Source of the DNA: Streptomyces violaceusniger
GTDB lineage: Bacteria > Actinomycetota > Actinomycetes > Streptomycetales > Streptomycetaceae
Direction: 5' to 3'
Length of the DNA: 64,000 nucleotides
NCBI GenBank assembly: GCA_005405945.1
Contig: BJHW01000001.1
Span: forward strand, 6,572,001-6,636,000
Shown here: positions 1 to 10,450 of the stretch, piece by piece
How positions within the stretch are numbered: position 1 is the first letter of the stretch
Layout of the letters: every line of letters starts with the position of its first letter
Notes under the pieces: generated by a model
Seen by the model: the letters and a program-made list of their open reading frames with translations, nothing else
Database searches by the model: none
What the model was told of the DNA's origin: nothing
Program-made: the position numbers and the translations under genes

Positions 1-631
1 CGACCACCTCGGCGTACTCGGCGAAGCCCCAGGCGGTGTCGCCGGACAGCTCGTACACCTTGCCCTCGTGGCCCTCACCGGTCAGGACGGCGACGGCGGC
101 CGCCGCGTAGTCGGCGCGCGCGGCGGAGGCGACCCGGCCCTCGCCCGCGGCGCCCACGACGGCGCCGTGCTCCAGCACGGTGGAGAGGTTCTCGGTGTAG
201 TTCTCGTTGTACCAGCCGTTGCGCAGCAGCACGTACGGCAGACCGGAGTCGGTGATCGCCTGCTCGGTGACCTTGTGCTCATCGGCCAGGGAGAAGTCGG
301 CGGCGGGGCCGCCCAGGATGCTGGTGTAGGCGAGCAGCGCGACACCGGCCTCCTTGGCGGCGTCGATCACGGCCTGGTGCTGCGGCACTCGCTGCCCGAC
401 CTCGCTGCCGGAGATCAGCAGCACCTTGTCGCCGGCGGCGAAGGCGCCGGCGAGCGTCTCGGGCCGGTTGTAGTCGGCCACATGCAGCCGCACCCCGCGG
501 TCGGCGAGGTCGGCGGCCTTCGCGGTGTCGCGCACGACCGCGGTGATCTGGTCGGCGGGAACCTTCTCCAGCAGCCCCTCGACGACGAGGCGGCCGAGGT
601 GGCCGGTGGCTCCGGTGACGACGATGCTCAT
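1..631 (-). CDS. SDR/NmrA-like NAD(P)H-dependent oxidoreductase (QorB type), C-terminus cut off
   Basis: The N-terminus reads MSIVVTGATGHLGRLVVEGL, a Rossmann nucleotide-binding fold with the GATGHLG glycine motif of atypical NmrA/QorB-type short-chain dehydrogenases. The middle has the LAYTSILGG and RNGWYNENY segments typical of NAD(P)H:quinone oxidoreductase type 2. ATG at 629-631 is preceded by an AGGAG ribosome site. About 210 codons are present and the gene runs off the left edge. Such proteins reduce quinones or sense NAD(P)H; the substrate cannot be read from sequence. It has its own promoter region at 632-720, with an inverted repeat. Confidence 0.85.
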   Translation of the reverse strand, partial: MSIVVTGATGHLGRLVVEGLLEKVPADQITAVVRDTAKAADLADRGVRLHVADYNRPETLAGAFAAGDKVLLISGSEVGQRVPQHQAVIDAAKEAGVALLAYTSILGGPAADFSLADEHKVTEQAITDSGLPYVLLRNGWYNENYTENLSTVLEHGAVVGAAGEGRVASAARADYAAAAVAVLTGEGHEGKVYELSGDTAWGFAEYAEVV

Positions 632-698
632 ATGCGTGACTCTCCTGGTTCGGTATCGGCACACCCACCTTAGGGGAAGCGCTAACCAAAAGAAAGGT

Positions 699-712
699 AC
701 TTCCGGTTAAGT
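699..712. promoter_or_regulatory. Inverted repeat ACTT-N6-AAGT upstream of the SDR gene, possible operator
   Basis: The half-sites ACTT and AAGT are separated by six bases in the only non-coding gap upstream of the SDR oxidoreductase. QorB-type genes in Streptomyces often sit opposite an HxlR-family regulator that binds a similar element, but no such regulator lies here because the permease gene ends at 721. The assignment is inference. Confidence 0.35.
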
Positions 713-720
713 AAGTGTGT

Positions 721-2721
721 TTATTCGGGGCCGGGCCGCTCCCGGTGCCCCCGCTCCCCGGGCCCCCGCTCCCGTGCCGCGAGGCTGACGGCGAACGGCA
801 GGATCGTCACGGCGACGCCCGGCAGCCGTTCCAGCGCCTTGGCCAGCGACTCCGCCGTGCCCCGGTGCAGCAGCTTGCCCAGCGGGGAGACGTAGGTGCG
901 GCGCGGCACCAGCAGGGTCAGCGCGGTCCGCCCGTCCTCGGTGGTACGGGCCGCCAGCTCCATCACCGCGTGGCGCAGCCGCCGGTCCGGGCACTCCACG
1001 ACCTCCAGCGGCACCGTCACCCCCGCCGTGGCCTCCCACCGCGCCATCAGCCGCCGGGCATGGGTCTCGTCCACCATGAAGTGCACCGCGCGGACCTCGT
1101 CGGGCCGCAGCTCGTGCGCGTACCGCAGCGCCTTGACCGTCGCGAGGTCGATGCTGTCCGCCAGGACGAAGACCACATGGCGCCGCCAGCGCGGGATGTC
1201 GTCGCCAGGGCGTGGCACCGCCTCCAGGGCGGCCGCCTCCGCGCGGTACTCGCGGTTGATCCGGATCAGCGCCCAGACGCCCAGCGGGAAGACCACCACG
1301 ACCAGCCAGGCGCCCTCGGTGAACTTGGTGATCCCGAAGATCAGCACCACGGCGGCGGAGACCACCGCGGTGATGAGGTTCACCGCGACCTTCCAGGTCC
1401 GCCCCGGCTCCCGGCGCCGCAGGTGATAGGCCGTCATCCCGGCCCCGGCCATGGTGAAGGCGGTGAACACCCCGATCGCGTACAGCGCCACCAGCCGGTC
1501 CACATTGGCCTCGGTGACCACCAGCAGCGCCAGCGCCACCACGGCCAGCGACACGATCCCGTTGGAGAAGGCCAGCCGGTGGCCGCGCCGGGTCAGCTGC
1601 CGGGGCAGAAAGCGGTCCTCGGCCACGAAGCTGGCCAGGAACGGGAAGCCGGTGAAGGGCGTGTTGGCGCCCGTGTAGAGGATGAGCGCGGTCGCCAGCT
1701 GGACGAGCGCCAGCCCCAGGGCGCCCAGGACCCCGCCGCCGAAGACCAGATGGGCCTCCTGCGCGAGGACGGTCGGGGTGCCGTCCCGGTACGGGATGGC
1801 GTGGGTGAAGTGGGCCAGGGCGGAGACCCCGAGGACCAGCGTGCCCAGGACGCAGCTCATCGTGATCAGCGTGCGGCGGGCGTTGCGGCCCTTGGGGTCA
1901 CGGAAGACCGAGACGCTGTTGGAGATCGCCTCCAGACCGGTCAGCGAGGAGCCGCCGTTGGCGAACGAGCGCAGCACGATGAAGAGCGAGGCGCCGTAGA
2001 GCCAGCCGCTGCCCGGACTGCCGAGCTCCACGGCGCCCGCGGCGTGCACATCGGCGTGCGGCAGCGTCCCGGTGAGCCCGCGGATCACCCCGACCACCAG
2101 CATCAGGCCGACGGCGAAGATGAACAGGTAGGCGGGCGCCATGAAGATCCGCCCGGCCTCCCGCAGTCCGCGCAGATTGCCGTAGGCGAGGATCAGGACC
2201 ACCACGGCACTGAGGGGCAGTTGGAGATGGTCGATACCGGTCCAGGAGCCACCGACGAGATGGGCGAACGAGATGATCGCGTTGGTGCCCGCCGAGACCT
2301 GGACCGCGACGGTGACGATGTAGTCCACCAGCAGCGCCACGGACGCGATCTGGGCGATGTCCGGGCCGAAGTTCTCCCGCGCCACCACATACGAGCCGCC
2401 GGCCCGGGTGTAGATCATCACCACATCGCTGTAGCAGAGCGTGACCACCAGCAGCACCAGCAGGATCGCCCCGGTCACCGGGAGGAGCATGGTGAACGCC
2501 GCGACCCCGATGACCGGCACCAGCACCCGCAGCATCTCCTCGCTGCCGTACGCCGTCGAGGAGATGCAGTCGGAGGCCAGCACGCCCAGCGCGGCCGGGT
2601 TGCGCAGCTTCTCGCGCCGGATCCGCTCGGTGACCAGGGGCGGGCCGAGCAGCAGTCGCTTGAGGTGGTAGCCGGGGCGGTCGGGCGGCTGGAGCGGTGC
2701 GGCGGTATCGGCCATGCGCAT
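721..2721 (-). CDS. APC superfamily amino-acid permease with C-terminal soluble domain
   Basis: A 666-residue protein if ATG at 2719-2721 is used (a second ATG lies two codons later). The first ~500 residues hold about 12 hydrophobic segments. Early motifs such as SDCISSTAYGSEEMLRVL and the TRAGGSYVVARENFG stretch match the amino acid-polyamine-organocation permeases. The last ~150 residues (starting near RRHVVFVLADSIDLATVKAL) are soluble and resemble a universal-stress-type alpha/beta domain, probably cytoplasmic. The substrate is unknown. A strong hairpin at 2728-2775 separates it from the korAB operon upstream, so it is probably transcribed alone. Confidence 0.85.
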   Translation of the reverse strand: MRMADTAAPLQPPDRPGYHLKRLLLGPPLVTERIRREKLRNPAALGVLASDCISSTAYGSEEMLRVLVPVIGVAAFTMLLPVTGAILLVLLVVTLCYSDVVMIYTRAGGSYVVARENFGPDIAQIASVALLVDYIVTVAVQVSAGTNAIISFAHLVGGSWTGIDHLQLPLSAVVVLILAYGNLRGLREAGRIFMAPAYLFIFAVGLMLVVGVIRGLTGTLPHADVHAAGAVELGSPGSGWLYGASLFIVLRSFANGGSSLTGLEAISNSVSVFRDPKGRNARRTLITMSCVLGTLVLGVSALAHFTHAIPYRDGTPTVLAQEAHLVFGGGVLGALGLALVQLATALILYTGANTPFTGFPFLASFVAEDRFLPRQLTRRGHRLAFSNGIVSLAVVALALLVVTEANVDRLVALYAIGVFTAFTMAGAGMTAYHLRRREPGRTWKVAVNLITAVVSAAVVLIFGITKFTEGAWLVVVVFPLGVWALIRINREYRAEAAALEAVPRPGDDIPRWRRHVVFVLADSIDLATVKALRYAHELRPDEVRAVHFMVDETHARRLMARWEATAGVTVPLEVVECPDRRLRHAVMELAARTTEDGRTALTLLVPRRTYVSPLGKLLHRGTAESLAKALERLPGVAVTILPFAVSLAARERGPGERGHRERPGPE

Positions 2722-2727
2722 AGCAGA

Positions 2728-2775
2728 GCGGGTGCCCGGCCGGGGCGCGGTCAGACGCTCCGGCCGGGCACCCGC
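2728..2775 (-). terminator. Hairpin terminator after korB
   Basis: A perfect 16-bp inverted repeat (2728-2743 with 2760-2775) and a 16-nt loop lie just past the korB stop. There is no clear T-tract, as is common in Streptomyces. Confidence 0.7.
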
Positions 2776-2821
2776 CTGTGCCCGTATGTACGAATACGCC
2801 CGCTGGGCGCGCTTCGTGGGG

Positions 2822-3896
<1,075 letters not shown>

Positions 3897-3904
<8 letters not shown>

Positions 3905-5849
3905 CGATGGCCTCCTTGAGGGCGGTGGCGAGCTGTTCGGCCTTGAAGGGCAGTCCGCGGACCTGGGTGAAGGAGCGTGCGTCGACCAGATAGCGGGCGC
4001 GCAGCAGCGTGGCCAGCTGCCCCAGGTTCATCTCCGGCACCACGACCTTCTCGTAACCCTCCAGCACCTTGCCGAGGTTGGCCGGGAAGGGGTTGAGATG
4101 GCGCAGATGGGCCTGGGCGATCCGGTCGCCCGCGGTGCGGACGCGGCGCACCGCCGCGGTGATCGGGCCGTATGTGGACCCCCACCCCAGGACCAGGGTG
4201 CGGGCGTCGCCGGTCGGGTCGTCCACCTCGATGTCCGGCACCGCGATGCCGTCCACCTTGGCCTGGCGGACGCGGACCATGTGGTCGTGGTTGGCCGGGT
4301 CGTAGGAGATGTTCCCCGTGCCGTCCTGCTTCTCGATGCCGCCGATCCGGTGCTCCAGACCGGGCGTGCCGGGCACGGCCCAGGGGCGGGCCAGGGTCTC
4401 CGGGTCGCGCTTGTACGGCCAGAAGACCTCGGTGCCATCGGCCAGTACGTGGTTGGGGCCGGCCGCGAACTGGACGCGCAGGTCGGGCAGCTCGTCGACG
4501 TCGGGCACCCGCCAGGGCTCCGAGCCGTTGGCCAGATAGCCGTCCGACAGCAGGAACACCGGGGTGCGGTAGGTCAGGGCGATCCGGGCGGCGTCGAGCG
4601 CGGCGTCGAAGCAGTCGGCCGGGGTCTTCGGGGCCACGATCGGCACCGGGGCCTCGCCGTTGCGCCCGTACATGGCCTGGAGCAGATCCGCCTGCTCGGT
4701 CTTGGTGGGCAGCCCGGTGGAGGGGCCGCCGCGCTGGATGTCGATCACCAGCAGCGGCAGCTCCAGCGACACCGCGAGCCCGATGGTCTCCGACTTCAGC
4801 GCCACACCGGGGCCGGAGGTGGTGGTCACGGCGAGGGAGCCGCCGAAGGCCGCGCCCAGCGCGGCGCCGATACCGGCGATCTCGTCCTCGGCCTGGAAGC
4901 TGCGCACGCCGAAGTTCTTGTGCTTGGACAGCTCGTGCAGGATGTCCGAGGCCGGGGTGATCGGGTACGACCCCAGGAACAGCGGCAGGTCCGCCTGGCG
5001 GGAGGCCGCGATCAGCCCGTACGACAGCGCCAGGTTTCCGGAGATGTTCCGGTAGGTGCCGGTGGGGAACGCGGTGGTGGCCGGGGCGACCTCGTAGGAG
5101 ACGGCGAAGTCCTCGGTGGTCTCGCCGAAGTTCCAGCCCGCCCGGAAGGCGGCCACGTTCGCCTCGGCGATCTGCGGCTTCTTGGCGAACTTCTGGCGCA
5201 GGAACTTCTCGGTGTTCTCGGTCGGCCGGTGGTACATCCACGACAGCAGCCCGAGCGCGAACATGTTCTTGCTGCGCTCGGCCTCCTTGCGGGACAGCCC
5301 GAATTCTTTCAGTGCCTCGATGGTCAGCGTGGTGAGCGGCACCGGGTGGACGCGGTAGCCGTCCAGCGAGCCGTCCTCCAGGGGGCTTTGGTCATAGCCG
5401 ACCTTGGCCATGGGGCGCTTGGTGAACTCGTCGGTGTTGACGATGATTTCCGCCCCGCGCGGCACATCGGGGAGGTTGGCCTTCAGTGCGGCCGGGTTCA
5501 TCGCCACCAGTACGTTCGGCGCGTCACCCGGTGTGAGGATGTCGTGATCGGCGAAGTGGAGCTGGAAACTCGACACTCCGGGCAGCGTGCCGGCGGGGGC
5601 GCGGATCTCCGCCGGGAAGTTTGGCAGGGTCGACAGGTCGTTTCCGAACGACGCCGTCTCCGAGGTGAACCGGTCACCCGTGAGCTGCATACCGTCACCG
5701 GAGTCCCCCGCGAACCGGATGATCACCCGGTCCAGACGGCGGACCTCCTTGCCGCCATCTGCTGCTCGCTGCCCCCCGGCGGGCGTCTGCCCGCCCTGCT
5801 GATCGGCTGGTTCGGCCTGCTCGGCCGGGCTACTGACCTGGCTGGTCAC
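3897..5849 (-). CDS. korA: 2-oxoacid:ferredoxin oxidoreductase, alpha subunit (gamma-alpha fusion)
   Basis: A 650-residue protein from the GTG at 5847-5849, chosen because AGGGAGGT lies 8 nt upstream; the open frame extends further without a comparable ribosome site. After ~45 low-complexity residues comes the gamma domain (RVIIRFAGDSGDGMQLTGDR), then the alpha pyrimidine-binding domain (LFLGSYPITPASDILHELSK, TTTSGPGVALKSE) and a C-terminal transketolase-like domain. It pairs with KorB to form the CoA-dependent 2-oxoacid:ferredoxin oxidoreductase, an alternative to the NAD-linked dehydrogenase. It is first in a two-gene operon; 5850-6096 holds its promoter region. Confidence 0.95.
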
Positions 5850-6096
5850 TGCTTCGGACCTCCCTTGAGGCGGCGCTCCTGGACAGTCGGTGCCGACCGG
5901 TTGTCCCATGACCATCGTACGTCGGTAAGGGTGGCCTTCCTTGGCCGGATCACATGGTGGACTCCGAGAGGAGAACCATATATGTCCTTGTTTGGCACTA
6001 ACTGCCCCTCCCCCGTACTGTCATTTCCGCTGATCCCCCGTTCAGCCTTTGGCCCCGCTTTGGTGGGCGGGAGTCTGCTTTCAGGGATGGAGCGTT

Positions 6097-6768
6097 TCAG
6101 GAATTGAGATAGGTGAGAACGGCGAGCACCCGACGGTGATCTCCGTCACTCGGCGACAGGCCGAGCTTCAGGAAGATGTTGCTCACATGCTTCTCGACCG
6201 CGCCGTCGCTCACCACGAGCTGCCGGGCGATGGCCGAATTGGTACGGCCCTCGGCCATCAGTCCCAGGACCTCCCGCTCTCTCGGGGTGAGCCCGGCCAG
6301 CACATCCTGCTTGCGGCTGCGGCCCAGCAGCTGGGCGACCACCTCCGGGTCGAGCGCGGTTCCGCCCTGGGCGACCCGCACCACCGCGTCCACGAACTCG
6401 CGCACCTCGGCCACCCGGTCCTTGAGCAGATAGCCCACGCCCCGGCTGTTCCCGGCCAGCAGCTCCGTGGCGTACTGCTCCTCCACGTACTGCGACAGGA
6501 CCAGCACCGCCAGGCCGGGGTGGTCACGGCGCAGCCGGACGGCCGCCCGCACCCCCTCGTCGGTGTGCGTGGGCGGCATCCGGACGTCGGCCACCACCAC
6601 ATCCGGTGGCGCGCCCTCGTCGGCCAGCTCCCGCACCGACTTGATCAGCGCTTCCGCGTCCCCGACGCCCGCGACCACGTCATGGCCCCGGTCGGTCAGC
6701 AGCCGGGTCAGCCCCTCCCGCAGCAGCACCGAATCCTCGGCGATGACCACCCGTACTCTGTCCGCCAC
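6097..6768 (-). CDS. NarL/LuxR-family response regulator
   Basis: A 223-residue regulator from GTG 6768. The receiver domain has the acidic pair in VVIAEDS, the phosphoacceptor Asp in VVVADVRMPP and Lys in LLKDR. A linker follows, then a LuxR-type helix-turn-helix (GLTPREREVLGLMAEGRTNS, VSDGAVEKHVSNIFLKLGL). The two sensor kinases immediately upstream on the same strand are the likely partners. An upstream in-frame ATG at 6837 would add 23 residues that do not look like receiver sequence. Confidence 0.93.
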   Translation of the reverse strand: MADRVRVVIAEDSVLLREGLTRLLTDRGHDVVAGVGDAEALIKSVRELADEGAPPDVVVADVRMPPTHTDEGVRAAVRLRRDHPGLAVLVLSQYVEEQYATELLAGNSRGVGYLLKDRVAEVREFVDAVVRVAQGGTALDPEVVAQLLGRSRKQDVLAGLTPREREVLGLMAEGRTNSAIARQLVVSDGAVEKHVSNIFLKLGLSPSDGDHRRVLAVLTYLNS

Positions 6769-6918
6769 GATGCTCGGCCCCCGTTTCACTCGGTTCGTCG
6801 GGACCAGCATCCCAGGGTTCGGGTGCTCGCGTCGCACAGAACCGGCCGCGTACGAGCCGCTGACAAACGGAGGGGTGTGCGCCGCCGGCGCGTTTCCGGG
6901 GCGCCCCAGGGCCGGGCG

Positions 6919-7005
6919 CGGTCGGCGCCGGGTTCGCGTGCGGTCGGCGCCGGGCTCGCGTGCGGTCAGCCTCGGCTCGCGTGCGGTCGGCGCCGGGCTC
7001 GCGTG
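6919..7005. repeat. Four tandem copies of a 22-bp unit
   Basis: Units start at 6919, 6941, 6963 (21 bp) and 6984, each close to CGGTCGGCGCCGGG followed by CTCGCGTG. A partial fifth copy begins at 7006 and runs into the sensor-kinase stop codon at 7009. The array fills most of the gap between kinase and response regulator. Confidence 0.85.
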
Positions 7006-7008
7006 CCG

Positions 7009-8355
7009 TCAGCGCCAGGGGAGCTCGGCGGTCACCGTGGTCGGGCCGCCCGCCGGGGAGTGGACGACGAGGATCCCGTCCACCGCGTCGATCCGCTCGG
7101 CAAGACCGGCGAGTCCCGAACCGGTGGCGGTGTCGGCCCCGCCCCGCCCGTCGTCCGTGATCTGCAGCATCACCCGGTCGTCGGTGCGCCAGACGTCGAC
7201 CTCGGCGGTGCGGGCGCCGCTGTGCTTGCTGATGTTCTGCAGCAGCTCGGAGACGGTGAAGTAGACGATGCCCTCGATCGCGGGCGCGGGCCGCTGCGGA
7301 AGGTCCACGGTCGCCTTCACGGGGACGGTGCAGCGGGCGGCGAGGGCGGAGAGGGCGGGGCCGAGGCCGCGGTCGGTGAGGATGGCGGGGTGGATGCCGC
7401 GGGCGAGGTCGCGCAGTTCCTGGAGGGCGAGCTTCACCTCGCCGTGGGCCTCGTCGACCATTTTGGCGGCGGCTTCCGGATCCTCCTCCAGCTTCTCCTT
7501 GGCCAGGCCCAGATCCATGGCGAGGGCGACCAGCCGGGCCTGGGCGCCGTCGTGGAGGTCGCGCTCGATCCTGCGCAGGTCGGCGGCGGCGGTGTCCACC
7601 ACCGTGCCCCGGTCCGACTCCAGCTCCCAGACCCGGCTCGCCAGCCGGGACGGGCCGAGCAGCCCGGTCACCATGATCCGGTCGACCGAGGTCAGCCCTC
7701 GCATCAGCCACGGGGTCAGGAACAGGACCAGCACCCCGGAGGCGCAGGTCACGGTGATCTCGAACGGGGCGTCCAGATAGAAGTGGCGTCCGCGCTCGTC
7801 GTCCCCGAAGACTTCCAGGCCCGGCTGGTCCACATAGCGGGGGAAGACCCAGCGCCACAGCGGATAGGTCGCGAAGCCCCAGCCGTAGAAGGTGAGCGCC
7901 ATCGCGAAGCCGAAGGAGAGCACCGCCCACGGCAGATGGATCAGCGCGTAGATCACATGCCGCCAGGACGTGCCGCTCCTGAGCAGCGCGCCCACCCAGG
8001 CGACCGGCCCGCGCCTGCCCCCGCGGCCGCCCCTCCGGCCGAGCACGGGCTCGGGCTCGGCCACCTCCAGCCCCAGCAGCGCCCGGGCGCGGGCCCGCTC
8101 GACGACGCCGAACGCCCGGCAGCCCGCGAGGGCGGCGCCGAGCACCGGGACGCCGAGGAAGGTGATCAGCAGCCCGGAGCCGAGCGCGATCATCGTGACC
8201 GTGTAGACGAAGGTGAGGATGGACATCGGCAGGCTGATCAGGACATAGAGGAACTCGCGCCACACGCGGCCCTGGAACGGCGCCTTCAGCACTGCGGGCA
8301 CCAGTTGGCCGCGGGGCTCGGTCCCCGGCTCGTAGGGGCGGTATGCGGTGGCCAT
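7009..8355 (-). CDS. Membrane sensor histidine kinase (HisKA_3 type), copy 1
   Basis: A 448-residue protein from ATG 8355, with GGAGGA upstream. Residues ~25-230 contain paired hydrophobic segments resembling the Streptomyces 'putative sensor' domain. The kinase core follows: RRIERDLHDGAQARLVALAM carries the phosphorylated His, SELLQNISKHS is the N box and DDGRGG plus GSGLAGLAERI the ATP-lid glycines. It is in line with the LuxR-type regulator downstream, so the two probably form a two-component system. Its catalytic half is almost identical in DNA to the neighbouring kinase. Confidence 0.93.
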   Translation of the reverse strand: MATAYRPYEPGTEPRGQLVPAVLKAPFQGRVWREFLYVLISLPMSILTFVYTVTMIALGSGLLITFLGVPVLGAALAGCRAFGVVERARARALLGLEVAEPEPVLGRRGGRGGRRGPVAWVGALLRSGTSWRHVIYALIHLPWAVLSFGFAMALTFYGWGFATYPLWRWVFPRYVDQPGLEVFGDDERGRHFYLDAPFEITVTCASGVLVLFLTPWLMRGLTSVDRIMVTGLLGPSRLASRVWELESDRGTVVDTAAADLRRIERDLHDGAQARLVALAMDLGLAKEKLEEDPEAAAKMVDEAHGEVKLALQELRDLARGIHPAILTDRGLGPALSALAARCTVPVKATVDLPQRPAPAIEGIVYFTVSELLQNISKHSGARTAEVDVWRTDDRVMLQITDDGRGGADTATGSGLAGLAERIDAVDGILVVHSPAGGPTTVTAELPWR

Positions 8356-8572
8356 CGTCTCGTCCGTCCTCCGGGGGCCTGATCGGTCGCGTCTCCGCGT
8401 TCTCCCCAAGAGTCCCGGAGCGGGGCCGACCCGGCCATCGGGCGGGTCGGCCTCTTCACCGGGGGTTAGCCCTACCTCGGGGGCCATGTCAGGCGCCAGG
8501 TCGGGGTCAGGGCAGGTGCCAGGTCGAGGTCAGGGCAGGTGCCAGCTCTCAGGCTCTACGCCGGGACCGTTC

Positions 8573-9838
8573 TCAGGCCATACGCCGGGACCGTGCCACC
8601 GCCGCGCCCGCCGCCGACCCGGTCCGGTGGTGCCAGGGCAGCTCGGCGGTCACGACGGTCGGCCCGCCGGACGGCGAGTCCACCACGAACAGCCCGTCCA
8701 CCGAGCCCAGCCGCTCCGCCAGGCCCGCGAGCCCCGAGCCCCGGTCGGTGGACGCCCCGCCGCGCCCGTCGTCCCGCACCTGGATCAGCAGCCGGTCGTC
8801 GGTGCGCCAGACGTCGACCTCGGCGGTGCGGGCGCCGCTGTGCTTGCTGGTGTTCTGGAGCAGCTCGGAGACGGTGAAGTAGGCGATGCCCTCGATCGCC
8901 GGTGCCGGGCGTTCGGGCAGCTCGACCGCCACCTTCACGGGGACGGTGCAGCGGGCGGCGAGGGCGGAGAGGGCGGGACCGAGGCCGCGGTCGGTGAGGA
9001 TGGCGGGGTGGATGCCGCGGGCGAGGTCGCGCAGTTCCTGGAGGGCGAGCTTCACCTCGCCGTGGGCCTCGTCGACCATTTTGGCGGCGGCCTCCGGGTC
9101 CTCCTCCAGCTTCTCCTTCGCCAGACCGAGCCCCATGGCGAGGGCGACCAGCCGGGCCTGGGCGCCGTCGTGGAGGTCGCGCTCGATCCGGCGCAGGTCG
9201 GCGGCGGCGGTGTCCACCACCGTGCCCCGGTCCGACTCCAGCTCGGCGATCCGCCGCTCCAGCTCGTCGGAGGGGAACAGCAGCCCGCGCACCATAGCCC
9301 GGTCCACATGCGTCAGCCCCCGGGCGATCCACGGCAGCACCGGCCAGGCCGCGAACAGCGAGGCCAGGGTGATCGCGAAGGTGACCACCGACCAGGGCAG
9401 CCGGATCAGGGCGTAGAGCGTGGCCCGCCAGCCGACCGGGTCCCGCAGGCTCGTCCACAACTTGCCGAGGAAGCTACTGCCCGGCTGGTACGGCAGCGGG
9501 CTGGGCTCGTCGATGTGCACCGAGAGCAGCGCCCGGGCGCGGTTCCGCTCGAACCGGCCGAGCAGTCGGCTGAACCGCAGCCCCACGGCCAGCAGGGGCA
9601 GGCCCACCACCGTGACGGACAGCCCCAGGCCCACGGCCAGCCAGACCAGGGTGAAGACGAAGCACACGATGCCCACCAGCAGATTGGCCAGGAGGTGCGC
9701 GATCTCCTTCCAGGTCTGCGAGGGAATGGCGAACGCGGGCGGGCGCGGCAGCCGCTCGTCGGCGCGGCCACGGCCGCCGCCGTGGCCGCCGCCGTCGGGG
9801 CCGTCGACGGGCCCGTCGACGGGGGAACTGGAGGTCAT
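8573..9838 (-). CDS. Membrane sensor histidine kinase (HisKA_3 type), copy 2
   Basis: A 421-residue paralogue of the adjacent kinase. The N-terminus is a Gly/Asp/Arg-rich ~35-residue leader, then about four membrane segments of the putative-sensor type that differ clearly from copy 1. The core has RRIERDLHDGAQ (phospho-His), SELLQNTSKHS and DDGRGGASTDRGSGLAGLAERL. No second response regulator is present, so both kinases may feed the single regulator at 6097-6768. ATG 9838 has no good ribosome site. The divergent nuoA start lies ~180 bp away. Confidence 0.92.
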   Translation of the reverse strand: MTSSSPVDGPVDGPDGGGHGGGRGRADERLPRPPAFAIPSQTWKEIAHLLANLLVGIVCFVFTLVWLAVGLGLSVTVVGLPLLAVGLRFSRLLGRFERNRARALLSVHIDEPSPLPYQPGSSFLGKLWTSLRDPVGWRATLYALIRLPWSVVTFAITLASLFAAWPVLPWIARGLTHVDRAMVRGLLFPSDELERRIAELESDRGTVVDTAAADLRRIERDLHDGAQARLVALAMGLGLAKEKLEEDPEAAAKMVDEAHGEVKLALQELRDLARGIHPAILTDRGLGPALSALAARCTVPVKVAVELPERPAPAIEGIAYFTVSELLQNTSKHSGARTAEVDVWRTDDRLLIQVRDDGRGGASTDRGSGLAGLAERLGSVDGLFVVDSPSGGPTVVTAELPWHHRTGSAAGAAVARSRRMA

Positions 9839-9931
9839 GACAGCAAGACTGCCCGGCCGCGCGGGGGCTCCGCCATGGGGCTACCCCCACCGCATGGCGG
9901 ACGGGCCGCCCGGCCGGGGGGCGGCAGGGCC

Positions 9932-9937
9932 TAGACT
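9932..9937 (+). promoter_or_regulatory. Possible -10 element for the nuo operon
   Basis: TAGACT fits the actinomycete -10 consensus and lies about 80 bp upstream of nuoA in the divergent gap with the sensor kinase. No convincing -35 is visible. Confidence 0.3.
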
Positions 9938-10018
9938 TCCCGTCCGTACGGATCGTCGAACACGCGAGGTCGACGAGGAGCGGACAAGGACCACGAGACC
10001 AGGGAGCGAGGGGCGGAC

Positions 10019-10450
10019 GTGCCGGAGGCGACGACCGTACGCACCACCAGCGTCACCGGCGTCACCGACGTCCAGCTCGCGGCCGACTACTTCCACGGCT
10101 ATGCGGTGGTCGGACTGCTGGCGGCGATCGGCGTGATCTTCGTCGCCGTGGCCTTCGGGGCCGGGCGGCTGCTGCGGCCTGTCGTGCCCACGCCCGAGAA
10201 GCTGCTGACCTACGAGTGCGGAGTGGACCCCGTGGGCGAGGGCTGGGCCCACACCCAGGTCCGCTACTACGTCTACGCTTTTCTGTATGTGATTTTCGCC
10301 GTGGACTCGATCTTTTTGTTCCCTTGGGCGACGGTCTTCGCGGCGCCCGGCTTCGGGGCCGCCACGCTGGTGGAGATGTTCATCTTCCTCGGGTTCCTCG
10401 CCGTAGGTCTGCTGTACGCATGGAAGAAGGGCGTCCTGGAGTGGACGTGA
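10019..10450 (+). CDS. nuoA: NADH-quinone oxidoreductase subunit A
   Basis: A 143-residue membrane subunit with three hydrophobic segments. The conserved KLLTYECGVDPVGEGW loop and the FYVIFAVDSIFLFPW-like segment identify NuoA. GTG at 10019 opens the operon after a weak GAGGGG ribosome site. It is the first gene of a ten-gene complex I-like operon, and its stop region overlaps the nuoB start. Confidence 0.93.
   Translation: MPEATTVRTTSVTGVTDVQLAADYFHGYAVVGLLAAIGVIFVAVAFGAGRLLRPVVPTPEKLLTYECGVDPVGEGWAHTQVRYYVYAFLYVIFAVDSIFLFPWATVFAAPGFGAATLVEMFIFLGFLAVGLLYAWKKGVLEWT

Noticed and set aside
6919..7005. CRISPR-like array
   Set aside because: Units are directly tandem with no spacers, and no cas genes are in the window.
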